DNA of 15,146 nucleotides from NCBI GenBank assembly GCA_937900675.1, contig CALCEA010000083.1:1-15146 (forward strand). Direction: 5' to 3'. Each line of letters starts with the position of its first letter. Position 1 is the stretch's first letter. Positions 1-7,246 of the stretch are shown here, piece by piece. The position numbers were made by a program, and so were the translations under genes. The notes beneath the pieces are model-generated. The model ran no database searches and had not been told where the DNA came from. It saw only the letters and a program-made list of their open reading frames with translations. The stretch is from an uncultured Chitinophagaceae bacterium (GTDB lineage Bacteria > Bacteroidota > Bacteroidia > Chitinophagales > Chitinophagaceae).

Positions 1-26
1 ATATTTATACCTCAAATATAACCATT

Positions 27-188
27 ATGGGATTTCATATCAACGAAAAGAAAGCTGCAAAGAACGCCGCAAATAACACAAAATCAAATGTGCAAGGTGG
101 AAGTTCAAAATTTATTGCAAAGGCAAATACAAAATCAACTGGCGCTAATAAGAAACCTATCAAAACGGGTGGTTCTAGAGGAAGTTGA
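27..188 (+). CDS. Small basic hypothetical protein (53 aa)
   Basis: An ATG-initiated frame of 54 codons ends in TGA at 186-188. The predicted peptide begins MGFHINEKKAAKNAANN and is rich in Lys, Ala, Asn, Gly, Ser and Thr, with about a dozen lysines, no Cys or Trp, and no signal peptide or membrane segment. It is probably a largely disordered cytoplasmic basic protein. Support for a real gene: a strong terminator hairpin begins 26 nt after the stop, and the preceding 26 bases are AT-rich like other leaders here. An antisense open frame over the same bases gives a Phe-rich, implausible protein. I do not recognise a family. Function is unknown; nucleic-acid binding is only a guess from charge. 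Confidence 0.5.
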   Translation: MGFHINEKKAAKNAANNTKSNVQGGSSKFIAKANTKSTGANKKPIKTGGSRGS

Positions 189-213
189 TCTTTAAACCTA
201 ATTATTTCGAAAC

Positions 214-245
214 AAAAATGCCACTCAAAATTGAGTGGCATTTTT
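214..245. terminator. Bidirectional intrinsic terminator
   Basis: A near-perfect hairpin with arms TGCCACTCAA (219-228) and TTGAGTGGCA (231-240) is flanked by five A on the left and a T run on the right, so both transcripts end in a U tract. It lies between the converging small basic ORF (+) and the lipoprotein gene (-), and serves both. Confidence 0.85.
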
Positions 246-264
246 TATATCTCTAAGATTCAAA

Positions 265-690
265 TTACTTTCTTGCAATCTTGAAAGATTTTGAAGCGTT
301 ATTATCTGATTTAGACTTAGAAGTAATTGTTATCGTTGTTGTACACAACACTCCTGAACTAAGATTGTCAATAGAAACAGTATTTTTTGCAGTACTACTT
401 GCAACACTACTTGAAGAAACTGTCGCTCCATCGCTATCTTTCGTAGTCTTCACGTCTATAGTTACTCCTGCCGTTGGTATTGTTGAAGAAATATTTATTG
501 TCATTGATTGAGAAGCCCCTATTGAAGCATAAATTCCAGTTCCTGGATCTGGATCTATGGTAAAAACAATATTCGCCTCTGCAACTGGAGTAGGAGGTGT
601 AGGAGGTGTAGGAGGTGGAGTATCACCAGATTTACTACATGCCATCAAAACAACAGATGCAAATACAAAAGAAATAAGGCCTTTTTTCAT
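265..690 (-). CDS. Small exported lipoprotein with Pro/Thr linker
   Basis: The preferred start gives MKKGLISFVFASVVLMACSK, a textbook type II signal peptide with the lipidated Cys 18 residues in. An in-frame ATG at 708 would add six residues, but the likely promoter box (713-720) would put the transcript start at or just inside that ATG, so 690 is chosen. After the Cys comes a short Ser/Lys stretch, a Pro-Thr linker made of PPT repeats, then about 100 residues rich in Ser, Thr, Val and Ile with alternating beta-strand character, probably one Ig-like or other beta-sandwich domain. No catalytic motif is visible. It is presumably anchored in the outer membrane. Its own promoter lies in the 50-nt gap after the esterase gene. 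Function unknown. Confidence 0.8.
   Translation of the reverse strand: MKKGLISFVFASVVLMACSKSGDTPPPTPPTPPTPVAEANIVFTIDPDPGTGIYASIGASQSMTINISSTIPTAGVTIDVKTTKDSDGATVSSSSVASSTAKNTVSIDNLSSGVLCTTTITITSKSKSDNNASKSFKIARK
591..617 (-). repeat. Three tandem 9-bp repeats in the lipoprotein linker
   Basis: Three exact copies of taggaggtg on the plus strand (591-599, 600-608, 609-617) encode the PPT repeats of the proline-rich linker on the minus strand. The unit is a multiple of three, so changes in copy number would lengthen or shorten the linker without a frameshift. Confidence 0.85.
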
Positions 691-712
691 ATTATGATTT
701 TTAATCATTTCT

Positions 713-720
713 CAAATGTA
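713..720 (-). promoter_or_regulatory. Bacteroidota -7 box for the lipoprotein gene
   Basis: The minus strand reads TACATTTG, an exact match to TAnnTTTG. Transcription would start near 706-709, leaving a leader of about 17 nt before the ATG at 690. A TTTG at 736-739 is upstream, but its spacing of about 15 nt is shorter than the usual 19-21, so the -33 element is doubtful. Confidence 0.45.
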
Positions 721-757
721 GTCAAATTTGCAACTCAAATAACTTGAATTTTGAAAT

Positions 758-2902
758 TTAATAAAGCGTAGATAAAATTCGTAAGCCATCTTTGAAAGGC
801 ATCTTTGTAGCACTGGTTTGTTGATCAATGACTAAAACTTGGTCTTTTTCTGTAGTGTAGGATGGCCAGTTAGTCAAATTACCTCCATTTGGATTACCCG
901 TTTTAACAAAGTTCACCCAATAGCTAGATAACTGATCGGCTAATTGAATATCAATATCTTCCCAAGGTCTATTCACTGTTTTTAAATTATTAAAAACATA
1001 AGGCACCTCTCCTGTATGAAAAGCGCCAAAATTGGAAGCTGCGCTATAAGCAGGTAGCTTTCTATTAAAATTGTATATAAAAACTTTTGATTTGCCTTTA
1101 TGTAATTGTGCATTTGCCCACGCATACCCTTGAACACCAAAAAATCCATCTCTGCTTAAATTATCTTGAGAAGCTGCTGCAATAGCATCATTGGTTGCGG
1201 GATAATATTGCAAGACTTTCTCGGCATTTGTTCCAAATTGTTTTTGTAATTGTTGTTTGTAAGCTTCCGCATTTACAGGTGGTCCTGTTACTTTATCATC
1301 TAAATTCCAACCCAATATTAAAGCCACATCATTTTGTTTTCCATTTGAATAAATATGAGCAATTGAACTTGGTAAAACATAGCCATCTTCAATTGGATAA
1401 GATAGCCCTTGATTAGATTTTAAAATATCTTCTGCAGAAATTTTTCTTAAATCTTGAATAGAACTCACTTTAAAATGTTTAGCAAAATCTATTCCCATGT
1501 TTTCTGCTTGCTGTAAACTAGTAGTAGGTCTTAAAGTGCTTGTTAAAACACTTCCACCACTTTGAGCAATAGCTCCTTTGAACAAACCTTTTGCTAAAGG
1601 AGTAGCACATAAATGATTCACCGCAAAAGCACCAGCTGATTGACCCGCAATAGTAACTTGATTAGGATCTCCTCCAAATGCAGCAATATTTTGCTTTACC
1701 CATTTTAATGCAGCAATCATATCTAATAAAGCATAATTACCCGATGCACCATAGCCAGACTCTTTGGTTAATTCAGGGTGTGCTAAAAATCCAAATACAC
1801 CTACTCTATAATTAATACTTACAAATACCACATCCTTCTCTGCCATTTCTTTGCCATCATAAATTGCACAACCAGCACCACCAGATCTAAATCCACCACC
1901 ATAAATATATACGAGTACTGGTTTTTTAGCAGCGGTATTTTTTGTCCAAACATTTAAATACAAACAATCTTCATCTATTGGTTTTTTGGGAATTAAAAAT
2001 TCTTCTGACCAACACATAAAAGGGATAGGTTCTCCTTGAACAGGACTTGCTGCAAATTGAATACAGTCTTTCACCCCAGACCATGGTTTTACTGGTTGAG
2101 GCGCTTTCCATCTTAAATCTCCTACCGGAGGAGCAGCAAATGGAATTCCTTTAAACACATTAATATTACCTTCTTTGAAACCAGCTACTTTACCAGCATT
2201 GGTAGTAGCCACTGGCTTATCAGTAGAAAGCATTAGCGGGGTCATTAATTTTTGCCATATCTTATATCCATTGGCATTCATGTGTAATTTGTCTTCAATA
2301 AAAATGTCTTTGAATGGCGTACCACCTGTATCCAACATTTTACTATATACATCCAAGAACTGGATGTTTTTTTGAGTACTAATAAAATTTTTAATCAAAT
2401 CATTTGAGGCCGCCATTCTTTCATGCATAGACCATCTAGCAATACTGGGCTTTAGGGACAAAAAAACAATAGGTGTTGTTGCGGGAAGTTGTGTTCTTAA
2501 AATGGAATATAATTTCTTAAATCGATCAAAAACATCCTTTGGTTTTACAGTATCATTATCAGCAATGTCATTTTCACCACAATAAATAAAAATTTGCTTT
2601 GGCTTATATTGAATAATGGTCTCCTTTGAATAATGGATAAGATCTAATAATGTTGCTCCTCCAAATCCTCTATTTAAAATGGATTTACCTGGGAAATAAT
2701 CATTGACATCTTTCCATAATCTAAATGAAGAACTTCCTGCAAAAAGAATTTTTCCTTCATCAGGCATGTTGATTTTATCAGCTTTAGCAAATGCATCTAT
2801 TTCTGGTTGAAATGGATTGGGTTTATTATTATTTTGAGCACTTGAGGTACTAGAAAGGAAAATTAAAGCAAAGAAAAAATGGCAAATTTTTTTGTAAGTC
2901 AT
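758..2902 (-). CDS. Exported fusion of SGNH hydrolase and type-B carboxylesterase (714 aa)
   Basis: A signal peptide (1-22, ending SSAQ) precedes two complete esterase domains. The SGNH/GDSL domain (about 50-225) has block I AGSSSF with the nucleophile-position Ser58 (the usual GDS Asp is Ser), block II RGFGG (78-82), block III GENDIA (109-114), and block V DKLH with catalytic Asp204 and His207. The carboxylesterase type-B domain (about 230-714) has the EDCLYLNVW signature (311-319), an oxyanion-region YGGGF (334-338), the nucleophile elbow GQSAG (420-424, Ser422), a likely acid in GWNLDD (535-536) and the catalytic His629 in AFHTGEVPYVF. Both triads look intact. The domains would act in the periplasm or outside the cell on ester substrates, perhaps acetylated or acylated glycans; the actual substrate is unknown. 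It starts 22 nt after the response regulator stop, suggesting cotranscription. Confidence 0.9.
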   Translation of the reverse strand: MTYKKICHFFFALIFLSSTSSAQNNNKPNPFQPEIDAFAKADKINMPDEGKILFAGSSSFRLWKDVNDYFPGKSILNRGFGGATLLDLIHYSKETIIQYKPKQIFIYCGENDIADNDTVKPKDVFDRFKKLYSILRTQLPATTPIVFLSLKPSIARWSMHERMAASNDLIKNFISTQKNIQFLDVYSKMLDTGGTPFKDIFIEDKLHMNANGYKIWQKLMTPLMLSTDKPVATTNAGKVAGFKEGNINVFKGIPFAAPPVGDLRWKAPQPVKPWSGVKDCIQFAASPVQGEPIPFMCWSEEFLIPKKPIDEDCLYLNVWTKNTAAKKPVLVYIYGGGFRSGGAGCAIYDGKEMAEKDVVFVSINYRVGVFGFLAHPELTKESGYGASGNYALLDMIAALKWVKQNIAAFGGDPNQVTIAGQSAGAFAVNHLCATPLAKGLFKGAIAQSGGSVLTSTLRPTTSLQQAENMGIDFAKHFKVSSIQDLRKISAEDILKSNQGLSYPIEDGYVLPSSIAHIYSNGKQNDVALILGWNLDDKVTGPPVNAEAYKQQLQKQFGTNAEKVLQYYPATNDAIAAASQDNLSRDGFFGVQGYAWANAQLHKGKSKVFIYNFNRKLPAYSAASNFGAFHTGEVPYVFNNLKTVNRPWEDIDIQLADQLSSYWVNFVKTGNPNGGNLTNWPSYTTEKDQVLVIDQQTSATKMPFKDGLRILSTLY

Positions 2903-2924
2903 AAAATCTATTTGCCCTAAGTTA

Positions 2925-3629
2925 CTATATTTTGAACTTATACCCTACACCCCTAACTGATATGAAATGAACTGGATTTTTGGAGTCTTTTTCAAAATAC
3001 TTTCTAAAAGCAGTGATGAAATTATCAATGGTTCTGGTATTTGGGAATACCTGATAGCCCCATACCGTCTGTAAGATCTTTTCTCTAGAAACTACACTGT
3101 TTTTGTTCTCAATTAATAAGCGTAATAACAATGCCTCTGTTTTAGTCAATTGAAAACCAGTTCCATCTGCCAACAAAACCTCCAAAGAATCAAAATTAAT
3201 GGTATGTCCAGCAAACTCAAATGTGACAGCTTGTTCTGATACTAAATTATTTGGAGTTGATTTCTGTATAAGTTTGGAAACTCTTAAAAGTAGCTCTTCT
3301 AAATTGAAAGGCTTATTCAAATAATCATCCGCGCCTAATTTCAGCCCCTGAACTCTATTAAAACTTGAGTTCTTGGCACTTAATACTAGTATGGGCGTTT
3401 GATTATTGTTTAATCTTAACTTTTCAATTATTGTAAAACCATCCACATTAGGGAGCATAATGTCCAAAATGATTAAATCAAATGCAGCTTTCTGGAGTAT
3501 ATCAAGCGCAAACTTTCCATCCATTGCAGAGCTTACTTCATAGCCCTCTAACTCTAAATTAAGTTTTAAGGCTTCATGAAGATGTTCTTCATCTTCAACC
3601 AATAATATTTGATGTTTTGGATAGCTCAT
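2925..3629 (-). CDS. OmpR/PhoB-type response regulator (234 aa)
   Basis: The N-terminal receiver domain (about 6-122) has the acidic pocket VEDEE (11-15), phosphoacceptor Asp56 in LILDIMLP, the switch Ser84 in LVLSAK, and Lys106 in NKPF. The C-terminal winged-helix domain (about 137-234) contains the typical LTKTEALLLRLL, VSREKILQTVWG, the recognition segment TRTIDNFITAFRKYF and the wing SVRGVGYKF. It is a cytoplasmic transcription factor activated by phosphorylation. No sensor kinase is adjacent in this window, so its signal is unknown. The esterase gene follows at 22 nt on the same strand and is a candidate cotranscribed partner. The divergent TonB receptor shares the upstream 188-nt region, where closely spaced TGAT and GTCA repeats could be its target. 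The phosphorylation residues are all present. Confidence 0.93.
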   Translation of the reverse strand: MSYPKHQILLVEDEEHLHEALKLNLELEGYEVSSAMDGKFALDILQKAAFDLIILDIMLPNVDGFTIIEKLRLNNNQTPILVLSAKNSSFNRVQGLKLGADDYLNKPFNLEELLLRVSKLIQKSTPNNLVSEQAVTFEFAGHTINFDSLEVLLADGTGFQLTKTEALLLRLLIENKNSVVSREKILQTVWGYQVFPNTRTIDNFITAFRKYFEKDSKNPVHFISVRGVGYKFKI

Positions 3630-3716
3630 ATTTACTGAGCGAAGTTAGCGTTTCTATATAATTTTTAAAGTTAAATATGATTTATATCAGTAAAATTAAA
3701 CAAGAAAAATGGAGCG

Positions 3717-3741
3717 CATTATGATTGTCATGATAGTGTCA
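3717..3741. promoter_or_regulatory. Possible Fur-like or response-regulator site
   Basis: In the divergent intergenic region between the response regulator and the TonB receptor, 3717-3735 matches the E. coli Fur-box consensus at 13 of 19 positions by eye. The same stretch carries TGAT at 3722 and 3731 and GTCA at 3727 and 3738, repeats spaced 9 and 11 nt apart, about the spacing OmpR-type regulators use. It lies about 80-100 nt upstream of the receptor start. The rest of this 188-nt gap shows nothing else I can name. Confidence 0.3.
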
Positions 3742-3802
3742 TTTTATCCATTGTAAAGGTTATAAACATTCAATAATCAAAGGCTAAGAAATATAGTAAA
3801 CC

Positions 3803-3810
3803 GACCTTTG
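3803..3810 (+). promoter_or_regulatory. Weak -7 box before the TonB receptor
   Basis: GACCTTTG differs from TAnnTTTG only in the first base and sits 7 nt before the ATG, which would give a very short leader. No TTTG is seen at the expected -33 spacing, so the call is tentative. Confidence 0.25.
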
Positions 3811-3817
3811 TGGCTCA

Positions 3818-5917
3818 ATGAAAAAAAGAGCTATTTATATTATTTGGGCAAGTGCTTTTTTGAGTTATACAAATGCTAAAGCACAAATGAATTTTAGCAA
3901 AGACAGTCTTGCTTTATATAGTGATACCGTTTTTGTAACAGCAAATAAATCAGAAAGACAAGTAAAAAATATTTCAGTACCTATTAGCTTGGTTAGTGGG
4001 AAAAGCATTATTCAAGCGGGCAATACAAGACTTTCTGATGTTTTAAGAGAACAAACCGGCATAACACTAACTTCAGGATTTGGAGCTGGAGTGCAGCTTC
4101 AAGGATTAAATCCGGACTATACCATTATTTTAATTGACGGAGAACCATTAATTGGAAGAACCGCAGGTGTATTGGATTTAAATAGAATTGCAGTGGGCAA
4201 TATTCAAAAAATTGAAATTGTAAAAGGCCCATCTTCTAGTTTATACGGAAGTGAGGCAATGGCTGGTGTAATTAATATTATTACCGATAAAAAGAATACT
4301 GATGCTTTAGCCGCAAATATTAGATACGGAAGTTATAACACTAAAGATGGCAATATCAGTATTACAAAAAGATTAAATAAAATTAGTGCTCAAACATTTT
4401 ACAATTATTATAGTACAGATGGATTTAGCGTTAGACCCAATAGTAATAATAGATTCATTACCCCCATTTCTAGAACAACTTTCACGCAAAATCTTCAGTA
4501 TAGATTTTCCGATAAGACTAGCATTGATGGTAGTTTAAGGTACAATACGGAAAATATTAAAAGTATTATTGCTGTTGCTAATAATGGAACAACCATCTAT
4601 TCTAATGGGAATGAAAAAAACAATGATTTAAATGGATCTATTGTTTTGAATCATCGATTTAATGAAAAAATCAAAACAAAATTAAATACCTATTATACTC
4701 AATTTGAATCCAAGCAAGATCTTTTAACTGTATCTGGAAATCCTTACAATGATTTGTTTCAACAAAATTTTAAAAGAATAGAGAATCAAACTGAATGGAA
4801 GATTAATTCTTCATTGAATACTATTGCAGGATTTGGGTGGATTAAAGAACAAGTAAATAGCTCTAGATATGACAATATAGATAGCGCGAAAACAAATACT
4901 ATCAAATACGCATTTAATCAGTGGGAATGGAATAATGGGGAAAAATGGGTGGCCAATGCAGGTTTTAGATATGATCAAAATCAAAATTTTGCTTCTGCAT
5001 TTAGCCCTAAGCTTTCTTTAATGTACAAGGCCAATACTCATTTAAGATTTAAATTAAGTATTGGTAGAGGCTTTAAGGCACCAGATTTTAGACAGTTATA
5101 TTTAAACTTTACCAATTCAGCTGCTGGTAATTACAGTGTATTTGGAGCAGTAGAGGCACAAAAAGTAATTAATAAATTAAACCAATTGGGTCAAATTGGA
5201 AATTTATTTAGCAACTATTACCAATTAAAAAAATTAGAACCTGAATATGCAACTGGTATCCATTTTTCTGCAGAGTGGGAGCCCAATCAAAACAATGAAT
5301 TACAATTTCAAATATTTAGAAACGATATCAATAATTTAATTGATGTACAACAAGTAGGAAACTATATCAGCGGAAGTCAAATTTATAGCTACCTAAATAT
5401 TAAAAATGCTTTCACTCAAGGATTTGAAATTGAAGCAAAGCAAAAATATAGAAATGGATTCTCTAGCTCATTAGGTTACCAATTCTTATTAACTGGAGAC
5501 AAAGACCAAATAGCCAGTATCAATAATGGAACAGTTTATACAAAAAATACTAATGGCACAAGTAGATTACTAAGATTAAGCGACTATGTTGGATTACCGA
5601 ATACAAGTAAACATAGGTTTCAGGTAAAAATTAATTACGAGAATACAAAAGGATTCTATGCCAATATAAGAGCCATTTATAGAAGCAAATGGGCGGTTGC
5701 CAATACCAATGGCAATGAAGTATACGATAATGGCGATCAGTTTGGATCTGGATATGTCACTTTGAACTACTCTATGGGCAAACCATTGAAAAATGGGTTT
5801 GCTGTGCAGGCCGGTATTGACAATATCAATAACTATATGGATGGATTGAACTTACCCAATTTAGCTGGAAGAACTTTTTATATGACTTTAAAATATTCAA
5901 CACAACATAAAAAATAA
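3818..5917 (+). CDS. TonB-dependent outer-membrane receptor, HmuR/BtuB-like (699 aa)
   Basis: A signal peptide (1-23, ending AKAQ) is followed by a TonB-box-like DTVFVTA (36-42) and a plug domain (about 40-157) with the family hallmarks: LSDVLREQTGI, LIDGEPLIG, the IEIVKGPSSSLYGSEAMAGVI-type stretch around 132-152, and INIIT. The remainder, about 540 residues, is a beta-barrel rich in aromatic and Asn residues ending in alternating hydrophobic residues (YMTLKYS). It imports a large nutrient across the outer membrane using TonB energy. Its partner, a HmuY-family lipoprotein, starts 4 nt after the stop, so heme or a related porphyrin is the first guess. In heme receptors a YRAP...NPDL region carries a ligand His; here the equivalent is FKAP (419-422) and LEPE (473-476) with no His between. 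No TonB carboxypeptidase-like extension is present. Confidence 0.93.
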   Translation: MKKRAIYIIWASAFLSYTNAKAQMNFSKDSLALYSDTVFVTANKSERQVKNISVPISLVSGKSIIQAGNTRLSDVLREQTGITLTSGFGAGVQLQGLNPDYTIILIDGEPLIGRTAGVLDLNRIAVGNIQKIEIVKGPSSSLYGSEAMAGVINIITDKKNTDALAANIRYGSYNTKDGNISITKRLNKISAQTFYNYYSTDGFSVRPNSNNRFITPISRTTFTQNLQYRFSDKTSIDGSLRYNTENIKSIIAVANNGTTIYSNGNEKNNDLNGSIVLNHRFNEKIKTKLNTYYTQFESKQDLLTVSGNPYNDLFQQNFKRIENQTEWKINSSLNTIAGFGWIKEQVNSSRYDNIDSAKTNTIKYAFNQWEWNNGEKWVANAGFRYDQNQNFASAFSPKLSLMYKANTHLRFKLSIGRGFKAPDFRQLYLNFTNSAAGNYSVFGAVEAQKVINKLNQLGQIGNLFSNYYQLKKLEPEYATGIHFSAEWEPNQNNELQFQIFRNDINNLIDVQQVGNYISGSQIYSYLNIKNAFTQGFEIEAKQKYRNGFSSSLGYQFLLTGDKDQIASINNGTVYTKNTNGTSRLLRLSDYVGLPNTSKHRFQVKINYENTKGFYANIRAIYRSKWAVANTNGNEVYDNGDQFGSGYVTLNYSMGKPLKNGFAVQAGIDNINNYMDGLNLPNLAGRTFYMTLKYSTQHKK

Positions 5918-5921
5918 CAAA

Positions 5922-6566
5922 ATGAAAAAAGCAATCGGTAAAGGATTAGTGGTAGTAGTGACAAGTATTTTTTTATTCTCTTGTTCAAAATCAACCACAA
6001 CAGTTGTAGCCCCTTTAACTGCAACTACAGTGAATGACTTACCAGCAGATACCATTATTGGCGTAACTGCTCAGGGACAACCTTATGGTGCAGGCAAGTA
6101 TACATTTTATAGTATAGAAAAAAACGCTATTGTAGCCAATACAGATAGTGCAACTACAAAATGGGATCTTGCATTTAACGGCACCAAAATTTTAACCAAT
6201 GGTGGCACTAGTGGCACAGGGTTAGGTGGCGCATTTGTTCAAGTAGGTTTATTTGATGAATTAAAAACAATTTCTCCTGATTCGGTATTTAAAACAGATA
6301 ATGCACCTGCAAGTTATGCCATCACTTATGGAAGTGGTAAAGGATGGTACACTTACGATCCAATTAAAAACTTAATTACTCCTTTAGCAGGAAGAGTTTT
6401 AGTAATTAAAACCGCAAGTGGTAAATATGCTAAAGTAGAAATTATATCTTATTATAAAGGTGGTGCAACTTTAGCTGCAACAGCAACTGATGCTGAAAAA
6501 ATTAGCAAACAACGATATTATACTTTTAGATTTATCTACCAACCAAATGGCACTAAGAATTTCTAA
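5922..6566 (+). CDS. HmuY-family surface lipoprotein lacking His and Met
   Basis: The type II signal MKKAIGKGLVVVVTSIFLFSC places the lipidated Cys at residue 21. The mature part shows HmuY-family features: the TKWDLAFNGTKILTNGG segment (about 79-95), a Gly-rich loop with GTGLGGAF, GWYTYDP (about 145-151) and the C-terminal RVLVIKTASGKYAKVEIISYYKG-type beta strands. HmuY proteins are hemophores that pass heme to a TonB receptor; the receptor gene ends 4 nt upstream, so the two form an operon. Unusually, the chain has no histidine at all and no methionine after the start, so neither the bis-His ligation of P. gingivalis HmuY nor Met ligation known in relatives is possible. The ligand may be a porphyrin held without axial residues, or something else. 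Family assignment is firm; heme binding is not. Confidence 0.85.
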   Translation: MKKAIGKGLVVVVTSIFLFSCSKSTTTVVAPLTATTVNDLPADTIIGVTAQGQPYGAGKYTFYSIEKNAIVANTDSATTKWDLAFNGTKILTNGGTSGTGLGGAFVQVGLFDELKTISPDSVFKTDNAPASYAITYGSGKGWYTYDPIKNLITPLAGRVLVIKTASGKYAKVEIISYYKGGATLAATATDAEKISKQRYYTFRFIYQPNGTKNF

Positions 6567-6587
6567 AAGTATTATACTTCCCCCAAA

Positions 6588-6621
6588 TAAAAAGGGTCTT
6601 GATTTTTCGAGACCCTTTTTA
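6588..6621. terminator. Bidirectional intrinsic terminator
   Basis: Arms AAAAAGGGTCT (6589-6599) and AGACCCTTTTT (6610-6620) pair perfectly, and a G-U, a G-C and an A-U pair extend the stem to a TTTT loop. Poly-A on one side and poly-T on the other let it end both the receptor/HmuY transcript and the converging arsenic operon. Confidence 0.88.
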
Positions 6622-6637
6622 TTTAAAATTAATTTAT

Positions 6638-7204
6638 CTATACTGACTTCTTTACAAATTTTGTAAGAATCACAATGGTATCATTATTAATTTTTCCTTC
6701 AATCTGCTCGGCATTATCAGGAACCAATCTAATTTTTCTAACAATGGTTCCCTTAGGCGCCATAAAGCTTGCTCCTTTAACATTCAACTGCTGAGTCAAC
6801 ACAATAGTATCTCCATTTTCAAGAATAGTTCCGTTACTATCAACATGCTTTGCAGCTACTTGAAAAATAGACTCTGCCCAATTAACAACTGTTTCGTCTA
6901 ATTCTACTGAGCTTAAAATTTCATTTGCCCATTCTTGATCTTTCATTCCATATAATATTCTATAACTTAAAGCCTGTACACTTGGTTCTGTATTCCAAAT
7001 ACTTCCAGCTAAACAATTCCAGTGGCTAACTTTTTCACCGGATTCAATCAAAGAAACACAGGTTTCACAAACAGCTACTTCATTTTCAATAGACTCATTT
7101 CCCTTTGGACTTACTGCATATGCAAATTGCGCTGCATTTGACGCACAAAGTTCACATTGTCCCTCTGATCTGTCTTTTAATTTTGAAGATACACTTGATT
7201 TCAT
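6638..7204 (-). CDS. PhnA/YjdM-like zinc-ribbon protein (188 aa)
   Basis: The N-terminal part has two CxxC pairs (Cys17/Cys20 and Cys46/Cys49) forming a zinc ribbon, with QCELC and CETC. The middle (about 60-118) is a helical region with several Trp. The C-terminal part (about 119-185) is the conserved PhnA/YjdM small beta domain: DSNGTILENGDTI, LNVKG, PKGTIVRKIRLV and KINNDTIVILTKFVKK. The family is often named phosphonoacetate hydrolase or alkylphosphonate protein PhnA, but that activity belongs to an unrelated protein of the same name; the true role is unknown. It starts 42 nt after arsC on the same strand and is followed by the terminator, so it appears to be the last gene of the arsenic operon. 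It is cytoplasmic, with no signal peptide. Confidence 0.88.
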   Translation of the reverse strand: MKSSVSSKLKDRSEGQCELCASNAAQFAYAVSPKGNESIENEVAVCETCVSLIESGEKVSHWNCLAGSIWNTEPSVQALSYRILYGMKDQEWANEILSSVELDETVVNWAESIFQVAAKHVDSNGTILENGDTIVLTQQLNVKGASFMAPKGTIVRKIRLVPDNAEQIEGKINNDTIVILTKFVKKSV

Positions 7205-7246
7205 ATTTATATAATTGGCGCGAATATACTGTTTTGTGTTTATAAA

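Noticed and set aside
35..241. Minus-strand open frame of 68 residues across the first 240 bases
   Set aside because: Its protein is Phe/Pro-rich and unlike known proteins, it runs through the terminator hairpin, and the plus-strand small ORF on the same bases fits the terminator better.
281..511. Plus-strand frame opposite the lipoprotein gene
   Set aside because: It is antisense to a convincing lipoprotein and has no leader or family features of its own.
1195..1416. Plus-strand frame opposite the esterase fusion
   Set aside because: It lies entirely within a highly conserved minus-strand coding region; it is a shadow.
6638..7204. Reading the PhnA-like gene as phosphonoacetate hydrolase
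   Set aside because: The zinc-ribbon YjdM/PhnA family is unrelated to the metal-dependent phosphonoacetate hydrolase that shares its name, and no other phosphonate gene is here.
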